Source of the DNA: Candidatus Zixiibacteriota bacterium
GTDB lineage: Bacteria; Zixibacteria; MSB-5A5; GN15; FEB-12
DNA: 11,780 nucleotides
Direction: 5' to 3'
Assembly (NCBI GenBank): GCA_016213305.1
Contig: JACRAV010000129.1
Span: 1-11,780, forward strand
Translations under genes and position numbers: made by a program
Notes under the pieces: model-generated
Databases searched by the model: none
What the model was told of the DNA's origin: nothing
Seen by the model: only the letters and a program-made list of their open reading frames with translations
Shown here: positions 6,489 to 11,780 of the stretch, one piece after another
How positions within the stretch are numbered: the first letter of the stretch is position 1
Layout: each line of letters begins with the position of its first letter

Positions 6489-7850
6489 ATGTCCATCGTA
6501 GCAATTCTTCAGCGACTTCTTCCTTCTGATCAGATATCCACCCAAACCGACCAGCTGGCGGTTGTATCCAGAGATGAGTCCAGCTTACCGCCGGTTACGC
6601 CTTTGGCGGTGGTCTGGCCAATGTCCATCGATCAGATAGCTCAAATCGTCAGGGCCTGTATCGAGACCCGAACCCCCATTACGACAAGGGGCGCGGGGAG
6701 TGCGCTTGAAGGTTCCACCATCCCTCTCGCCAATGGTATTGTCCTTGATGTCAGCCGGATGACCCGCGTTCTGAATTACTGGCCCGAGGACCTCCAGATC
6801 GAAATCGAACCGGGTATAATCTACGACCACCTCAACAACCACCTGAAGCGAGACGGGCTTTTCTTCCCCCCCTCCCCCGGCGGTTCCGGCGATATTGCCA
6901 CGGTCGGCGGGATGGTCTCGACCAACGCCAGCGGCATCTATTCGGTCAGGTATGGCGGCACCCGTGAATATGTCCTGGCCATGACCATTGTGACCGGTAC
7001 CGGCGAAATTCTCAAGCTTGGCAACCGCGCCGTGAAGCGGTCCAGCGGGTACAATCTGACCGACCTGATCGCCGGCTCGGAAGGAACGCTGGGCATTATT
7101 GGATCGATCACCCTGAAGTTGGCCGGCATTCCCGAGGACCGCCTGCAGTCGGCGTTCACCTTCCCCTCCGAAACCGCCGCCGCCAAGGCCGTCTCCGAGA
7201 TACGACGGTATGGCATTGACATCGCCGCCATCGAGTTTCTGGACCGCCACGTCATGCGCGCGCTTAACGCGCTCAAAGGGTATGCTCTGGAAGAGGTCCC
7301 CTCATTATTTCTGGAGTTCCACGGCCCGAAATCGGCGCTGGAATCCAACAGCGAACTGGCCGGCGGCCTGTGTTCGGAATTGGGTGGAAAGCCGTTGATT
7401 CTCGCCGACGGCCAGCGCCCGTGGGAGATTCGGCACTGGGTTACCGACTCCATAAAGCACTTCAAGCCCGGACATCGCATCGTCCGCAACGACGTCGCCT
7501 TCCCGATTTCAAAACTTCCTGCAATGGTTGACTACTGCCATCAGCTCGGCGAGCAGTACCGGATTCCGATGTTCACCTTCGGTCATGTCGGTCTCGGCTT
7601 ATTGCATGCGCTTATGCTGGCCGATGACCATGATCCCGGCCAGAAACAACGGGTGGAGCAGGCAAATCACCTCATCATTGAAAAGGCCGTCGCATTGGGA
7701 GGAACGATCTCCGGTGAACATGGCATCGGCCTCGGACACAAGGATCTGTTTGTGAGCGAGCACGGCGACGCTGTTGAATTGATGAGAAAGATCAAGCGTC
7801 AGTTCGATCCTCATCTCATTCTTAATCCCGGTAAGATCTTCGACATCTGA
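6489..7850 (+). CDS. FAD-linked oxidase, GlcD / D-lactate dehydrogenase family
   Basis: A 453-residue flavoprotein of the VAO/PCMH fold that oxidises a D-2-hydroxy acid (glycolate, D-lactate or similar) and passes electrons to a quinone or electron-transfer partner. The FAD-binding domain spans residues 35-215: GAGSALEGSTIPL, PSPGGSGDIATVGGMVSTNA, RYGGTREYVL and AGSEGTLGIIG. The substrate/cap domain (FAD-oxidase C) follows, with GHVGLGLLH (H366, H373) and GTISGEHGIGLGHKDLF (E410), ending in the family's LNPGKIF. The metal-binding histidines and glutamate are kept, but the usual GDGN between the histidines is GLGL. No signal peptide or membrane segment; probably cytoplasmic or peripheral. ATG 6489 has a poor ribosome site (GGGAG one base away) but no better start is in frame. 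An iron-sulfur partner (GlcF/LldE type) is not in the window. Exact substrate unknown. Confidence 0.85.
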   Translation: MSIVAILQRLLPSDQISTQTDQLAVVSRDESSLPPVTPLAVVWPMSIDQIAQIVRACIETRTPITTRGAGSALEGSTIPLANGIVLDVSRMTRVLNYWPEDLQIEIEPGIIYDHLNNHLKRDGLFFPPSPGGSGDIATVGGMVSTNASGIYSVRYGGTREYVLAMTIVTGTGEILKLGNRAVKRSSGYNLTDLIAGSEGTLGIIGSITLKLAGIPEDRLQSAFTFPSETAAAKAVSEIRRYGIDIAAIEFLDRHVMRALNALKGYALEEVPSLFLEFHGPKSALESNSELAGGLCSELGGKPLILADGQRPWEIRHWVTDSIKHFKPGHRIVRNDVAFPISKLPAMVDYCHQLGEQYRIPMFTFGHVGLGLLHALMLADDHDPGQKQRVEQANHLIIEKAVALGGTISGEHGIGLGHKDLFVSEHGDAVELMRKIKRQFDPHLILNPGKIFDI

Positions 7851-8153
7851 TCGAATGTCCGATTACTCATATTTCTGACCCGATTTCTGCGGTTTACCAC
7901 TTCCGTAGCCAAGATTGCCAAAGCGGTATCAAAGCATGATGGATGTTTTTTTCCACTCTCAACCCTCTACCTGATTGGTATGCTTACGATTACCGAGATG
8001 GGGGTATAATACAAGATATCTGCGGTAGCGATTCAATTGCTAAGCTCAAATCTTTCAATGCGTTTTATGCTGGACTTGCCAAATTTGCCGATATATGCTT
8101 GTGAAGAAAATGACAAAGTAAAAACGGTGGACCACGGAGGTCGCATAAGCACA
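7851..8153. other. Gene-free region upstream of the cytochrome operon
   Basis: 303 bases with no credible gene and no clear terminator for the preceding oxidase. It is more AT-rich than the flanking genes, holds a T7 run (about 7946-7952), a perfect TATAAT (8005-8010) and the ribosome site CGGAGG (8135-8140). The frame of the cytochrome stays open upstream to 8037, but those residues have no signal-peptide character and are taken as untranslated leader. Confidence 0.5.
8005..8010 (+). promoter_or_regulatory. Consensus -10 element upstream of the cytochrome-porin operon
   Basis: TATAAT matches consensus in all six bases, preceded by GGGGG. No acceptable -35 lies 15-19 bases upstream (GCTTAC at 17) and there is no TGn extension, so the promoter, if real, may need an activator. 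The resulting leader to ATG 8154 would be about 137 bases. Confidence 0.38.
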
Positions 8154-9083
8154 ATGAAGAATTCAATCGCTCTCACGAGGAGGCTGGCTTGGGTCGTAGC
8201 GATGACGCTTCTTCCGTTTTCGTTTGTTGCTTCCACGAGAGCGCAGAGCAATCCGGTCGACGCCGACTGTTTGAACTGCCATGACGGGTACGACAAATCG
8301 TTGATTGGAAGTTCCCATCGGCTCGCGTCAACAGTAAAGAATCCGGCCTCGACCGTTGCCTGCATCTCGTGCCACGATGGCTGGCAAAAACATATGGAAG
8401 ATCCGAACAAGGACAACATCACGAATCCAAGCCGGCTGGCGGGCAAAGATGCCGTGACGGCCTGCTCGGAATGCCATACGCCGCACCGCAATCTCGACAA
8501 TTATGGTTTCGATGTGCACACGGAGCTTCAGACCAACTGTGCGGCCTGCCACAAGGTACACAACAATGCCGGCAAGTTGCTCGTCGACGGAGACGCCAGG
8601 TTCTGTTGGAATTGCCACCAGAACACCAAAGTCGCGTTTGCGCGTCGCTCGGCCCATCCTGTCAAACAGGGGAACGTGTCCTGCCTCAGCTGTCACCGGT
8701 TCGTTCGCAAGGTGGACCAGGACCTTTCGTACGCTTTCAGCTACGTCTGTCGGGATTGTCATCCCGACAGAGGCGGCCCAAATCTGTACGAGCATGAGCC
8801 GGTGGTCGCGTATTCCACCGATGGACGGGGATGCATGGAATGCCACGATCCGCACGGTAGCGAAAACGACCAACTTCTTAAACAACCGCCTGACCGCTTG
8901 TGCGCCACCTGCCATGCTACACCGGCTAAGCATGCCACTGCCCATCAAGGCGCATTCGCGGGAGTTGACTGTCTGACCTGCCACGGCCAGATTCACGGTT
9001 CTTCTACCAAACCCGCCCTCCTGAATGACGATCTGGACGCCGTATTCGGACTGAACTGCTGGCTCTGCCACTACGTGAAGTGA
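8154..9083 (+). CDS. Undecahaem periplasmic c-type cytochrome, MtrA/PioA/DmsE-like
   Basis: A 309-residue electron-transfer protein expected to thread the outer-membrane barrel encoded next. The signal peptide spans residues 1-30 (RRLAW, hydrophobic stretch, cleavage after STRA). Eleven CxxCH haem-attachment motifs follow: CLNCH (39), CISCH, CSECH, CAACH, CWNCH, CLSCH, CRDCH, CMECH, CATCH, CLTCH and CWLCH (302), about one haem per 25 residues, with no other recognisable domain. Pairs such as CSECHTPH...CAACH and CMECHDPH...CATCH fit the doubled-CXXCH pattern of MtrA/DmsE cytochromes, which usually carry ten haems in roughly 300-330 residues. ATG 8154 is the only sensible start before the signal peptide, although GGAGG is 13 bases away. 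It ends 12 bases before the barrel gene, in one operon. A generic multihaem periplasmic shuttle is the alternative if the barrel is not a conduit. Confidence 0.9.
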   Translation: MKNSIALTRRLAWVVAMTLLPFSFVASTRAQSNPVDADCLNCHDGYDKSLIGSSHRLASTVKNPASTVACISCHDGWQKHMEDPNKDNITNPSRLAGKDAVTACSECHTPHRNLDNYGFDVHTELQTNCAACHKVHNNAGKLLVDGDARFCWNCHQNTKVAFARRSAHPVKQGNVSCLSCHRFVRKVDQDLSYAFSYVCRDCHPDRGGPNLYEHEPVVAYSTDGRGCMECHDPHGSENDQLLKQPPDRLCATCHATPAKHATAHQGAFAGVDCLTCHGQIHGSSTKPALLNDDLDAVFGLNCWLCHYVK

Positions 9084-9095
9084 GGAGTGACTAGT

Positions 9096-10670
9096 ATGAA
9101 ACACACACATTTCATCTGTAAACGGGCCGCTCTGGCCGTCACGCTTGTCCTCCTCCTGTCGTCCGTCACGGTTGCCTCTGGCGGCTCGGCCTCGATAAGG
9201 GTGGGATACACCTTTAATGATGACACCGGTTCGATGGCGGTCAATCAGCCGACGTACAATACGTACGAAGGTCTGGGTCTGTCGCTTAGCGATGTACATT
9301 ATCGCTGGGACAATGGGACGTATCTAACGGCCGACCTTCGCAATATCACTATGAATAATCGAAATGTGCGCGCCTGGATCGGCAAGCCGGGTCGGTTCTC
9401 CCTGTCAGCAACGAACGATCAGTATCGACGTGTCTATGACTGGAGCGGAGGCGATTTCACCCGTCGTCGCAACACCAGTGTCCAGGGTATGTACCAGCCG
9501 AGCCGGTATTTCAAATTCTTCGGCGGCTACGGCCGGACCGACAAACATGGGACCACCAGCTTCTTCCTCCCCGCGCTGAGTGATAGCATAGTGAGTCGGG
9601 GCGACTGGTCGCAGACTCGCTATAATGTCGGTGGGCAGGTCGGCGATAAACACGGTTTGGTGAAGGTCGAATATCGGAGGTTTGATATCACCGATCATAC
9701 CGCCATGGCCGCCGACCGGAAAGCAGATCAGGTCGACGTCACGGCGACGTCTGCCGTGCCCGGATTCCGACAGATCTTTCTCGCAGGCGGCCTGAATTAC
9801 CGCAAGGATATTATTGAGACGTCCATCACCGAACTGTCCACGAACCAGTATTGGGGGGCCGGCAAGTTCTATTTCACTCCCACTTTGCTTCTGGACTATC
9901 GACTTGTATTTGCCACCACCAAACGGAACTCGCCCTCGCAGGAAATAGATAACCTGCAGAATACCGTCACCCTCGCCAAATCCTGGGGCAGGTGGGGAGG
10001 CATTCGTGCCGGCTATGAAAGCCGCATCATCGACGACATCCTGAGTCGCACCATTTCAAACGGTGTGCTGACCAACGTCTGGGCTCGTCCGACATCACGC
10101 CTGTATCTCAGCGGCCTCTTTGCGACTCGTAAGGCAGATGCTGAGACCTCACTGACCGTTCTCGGCGATGAAAACCGGACGCGTGGTGGCGCGACCATCC
10201 GTTATTCCCATCCCGACTGGGGGACTATCGGCGCCCGCTGGGAAGGTCGTTTCCGCCGCAACAACGAGTTGAACAGTTCAGTTGACTACAATGTAGCAAG
10301 TGGCGATCTGAATTTGGAGCGCGCTCGGTACGGCCGTTTGTCGGTTTCCTATTCGTACTATATGGGCACGTATGAAAACCGTAGCGATGTGACAAGCTAC
10401 AAGTTTCGTGATCATGTTCTTTCCGGCCACGTCTACCCCGTTGCCTATCGTAATCTCACGTTCGATGCCGGCGGCACCTGGTATCGGAGCCGGCGCGATC
10501 AGGACATTGAGAAGTTCAATCTCGACTTTGGCGCTTCGTATCGTTTCCCAAAAGGTCATCGGCTGGAAGTTCGGTACAACGTTTTCAACTACGACGACTA
10601 TCATTTTATTGACAAGTATTACACGGCCAACATAGTAGAGATTAGCTTCATAAAAGACGTGCAATTCTAA
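9096..10670 (+). CDS. Outer-membrane beta-barrel, MtrB/PioB-like porin of a cytochrome conduit
   Basis: A 524-residue predicted outer-membrane protein that would sheath the neighbouring cytochrome. The signal peptide (about residues 1-28) is KRAALAVTLVLLLSSVTVAS. The mature chain is dominated by amphipathic beta strands with alternating hydrophobic residues and aromatic girdles (for example LSVSYSYYMGTYENRS, RLEVRYNVFNYDDYH, KFFGGYG) and ends in phenylalanine (ISFIKDVQF), the usual barrel-assembly signal. The only cysteine lies in the signal peptide. It is shorter than Shewanella MtrB (about 700 residues), and I see no N-terminal CxxC. ATG 9096 was chosen because GAGGAG (9082-9087) is eight bases upstream; a GTG at 9087 overlaps that site. 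It sits 12 bases from each neighbour, both multihaem cytochromes, and this context carries most of the functional call. Sequence alone says only outer-membrane barrel. Confidence 0.82.
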   Translation: MKHTHFICKRAALAVTLVLLLSSVTVASGGSASIRVGYTFNDDTGSMAVNQPTYNTYEGLGLSLSDVHYRWDNGTYLTADLRNITMNNRNVRAWIGKPGRFSLSATNDQYRRVYDWSGGDFTRRRNTSVQGMYQPSRYFKFFGGYGRTDKHGTTSFFLPALSDSIVSRGDWSQTRYNVGGQVGDKHGLVKVEYRRFDITDHTAMAADRKADQVDVTATSAVPGFRQIFLAGGLNYRKDIIETSITELSTNQYWGAGKFYFTPTLLLDYRLVFATTKRNSPSQEIDNLQNTVTLAKSWGRWGGIRAGYESRIIDDILSRTISNGVLTNVWARPTSRLYLSGLFATRKADAETSLTVLGDENRTRGGATIRYSHPDWGTIGARWEGRFRRNNELNSSVDYNVASGDLNLERARYGRLSVSYSYYMGTYENRSDVTSYKFRDHVLSGHVYPVAYRNLTFDAGGTWYRSRRDQDIEKFNLDFGASYRFPKGHRLEVRYNVFNYDDYHFIDKYYTANIVEISFIKDVQF

Positions 10671-10682
10671 GGAGAGGATGCA

Positions 10683-11759
10683 ATGAAACGCACAATGATC
10701 TTCACGGTACTGTTTGCGGTCGCCCTGATCTTTGTGGTCGGCTGCGAGCGGAAAGTCACCAATGAAATCACTCAAACCAACGGCTTCACCGGAGCCGACC
10801 AGTGCATGACGTGTCATAACGACACCGATGGCAGGCTCCTGCAGGCTCAGGGTGAATGGGCCAACTCAATCCACGCTTCCGGAAACAACATCGATTACAC
10901 CAATCGAGATTTTCCGTCGGATTGTGTCAAGTGTCATGATCACGAGGGCTTTGTGGACTGGATTACGACCGATACCATCCACCCGCCTTACGAAAATGTG
11001 AGCGCGATTGGCTGTTTTACCTGCCACGCTCCTCACACGAACGGAGACTTCAGATTAAGGGCCGACGGTCCATACACGCTCGCCAACGCGGTGGTTTTCG
11101 ACCACGAGTCCGGCAATCTCTGCGTAAACTGTCATCACAGCCGCTCGAACGTCGTCACCGAGGTCGTTGACAACAAGTCGGTGAGCACCCGGTTTGGCCC
11201 GCATCACGGTCCTCAGGGGGAAATGATTGAGGGAACCGGCGGGTACCAATATTCCGGCTATACCTACACGTCTTCCGGTCACGCCTCTTCTGTTCGCGGC
11301 GCGTGCGTCGGATGCCATATGGGCAACCAGCAGGCCCACGACGGGTACAAAATCGGCGGTCACAGCTTCAACATGGTTGACGAAGAGACCGGCGCGAATC
11401 TCGTCAAATGGTGCGATGACTGCCATTCAAAGGCTACCTCCTACGATTTCATCGCCGACACTGTCATAGCCGTGTATGATTTCGATAAGAACGGCACGGT
11501 TGAAGGGTACCAGACCGAGTTCCGGGGAATGCTCGACTCGCTCGCCCGGGTACTCTACGCGAGAGGCCTGTTAACAAGAACGATCTCCGGTACCGACACC
11601 ACCTACTCCGGGAAGTCTTCGACGGTCGCGGATAAGGGGATTGTCGGCGCGATATGGAACTGGTCGACGCTCAACGAGGATCGTTCTGAGGGCATACACA
11701 ACTTCAAATATGCGAAAGATCTTATTTGGAGTTCGATCAATTACGTCAACACACACTAA
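10683..11759 (+). CDS. Hexahaem c-type cytochrome lipoprotein
   Basis: A 358-residue lipoprotein, probably the terminal or cell-surface partner of the conduit. The signal is MKRTMIFTVLF...FVVGC with lipidated C21; residue +2 is glutamate, not the aspartate that retains lipoproteins in the inner membrane of E. coli, so outer-membrane location is likely. Six CxxCH sites: CMTCH (41), CVKCH (81), CFTCH (111), CVNCH (147), CVGCH (208), CDDCH (244). Other histidines able to ligate haem are H64, H174/H175, H200 and the GGHSF motif (H227). After the last haem a roughly 110-residue haem-free tail ends in EGIHNFKYAKDLI, like the C-terminal motif of cytochrome c552/c554-type multihaem proteins. The ribosome site AAGGAGAGG precedes ATG 10683 by five bases; the gap to the barrel gene is 12 bases. 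It is not an MtrC/OmcA homologue by eye. A reductase role cannot be excluded. Confidence 0.87.
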   Translation: MKRTMIFTVLFAVALIFVVGCERKVTNEITQTNGFTGADQCMTCHNDTDGRLLQAQGEWANSIHASGNNIDYTNRDFPSDCVKCHDHEGFVDWITTDTIHPPYENVSAIGCFTCHAPHTNGDFRLRADGPYTLANAVVFDHESGNLCVNCHHSRSNVVTEVVDNKSVSTRFGPHHGPQGEMIEGTGGYQYSGYTYTSSGHASSVRGACVGCHMGNQQAHDGYKIGGHSFNMVDEETGANLVKWCDDCHSKATSYDFIADTVIAVYDFDKNGTVEGYQTEFRGMLDSLARVLYARGLLTRTISGTDTTYSGKSSTVADKGIVGAIWNWSTLNEDRSEGIHNFKYAKDLIWSSINYVNTH

Positions 11760-11780
11760 TGTCTATTGTCAGATGACGAC

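Noticed and set aside
8037..8153. 39-residue N-terminal extension of the cytochrome
   Set aside because: It would place the signal peptide internally; the frame contains no second export feature, and ATG 8154 directly precedes the signal peptide.
8328..9299. 323-codon open frame on the minus strand
   Set aside because: Opposite the undecahaem cytochrome and the start of the barrel gene; the CxxCH series on the plus strand is unambiguous, so this is a shadow.
11759..11776. ATG overlapping the stop of the last cytochrome (TAATG)
   Set aside because: It meets TGA after five codons, so it is not a gene start; any next gene lies beyond the window.

Overview
The window reads as a piece of a moderately GC-rich Gram-negative-type bacterial chromosome. 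It has outer-membrane proteins, a lipoprotein signal and periplasmic multihaem cytochromes. Two secreted proteins end in the cysteine-bearing, dockerin-like calcium-loop module that I associate with FCB-group candidate phyla, in particular Zixibacteria, which are also known for many multihaem c-type cytochromes. That placement is inference: no rRNA or other phylogenetic marker is present. I see no mobile element, tRNA, rRNA or CRISPR array.

Layout. Positions 1-2511 (minus strand) hold a two-gene unit: an HD-fold protein (1978-2511), then a single-chain homoaconitase of the fungal Lys4 type that runs off the left edge only a few codons before its expected end (1-1953). A good sigma70-like promoter (2554-2582, minus) drives the pair. 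Divergent from it at 2708-3658 is a WlbA/WbpB-type UDP-GlcNAc-uronate 3-dehydrogenase, an enzyme of surface-polysaccharide sugar synthesis. A near-consensus promoter (3683-3711) then leads into a 569-residue secreted protein with dockerin-like loop pairs at both ends (3786-5495). A 303-base gene-free leader follows, then a second, small secreted protein with the same C-terminal module (5799-6356) and a strong intrinsic terminator (6377-6410).

From 6489 to 7850 lies a GlcD/D-lactate-dehydrogenase-type FAD oxidase. After a further gene-free stretch (7851-8153) comes the most notable unit, three tightly packed genes with 12-base gaps: an 11-haem soluble periplasmic cytochrome c (8154-9083), a 524-residue outer-membrane beta-barrel (9096-10670) and a hexahaem cytochrome lipoprotein (10683-11759). 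Together they look like an MtrCAB/PioAB-type porin-cytochrome conduit that passes electrons across the outer membrane: the periplasmic wire plugs the barrel, and the lipoprotein cytochrome is the likely terminal partner. The order is MtrA-like, MtrB-like, then a non-MtrC terminal cytochrome. The haem counts and the small barrel distinguish it from the textbook Shewanella version. The flavin oxidase just upstream could supply electrons from a 2-hydroxy acid, but nothing in the sequence ties the two together beyond order and strand.
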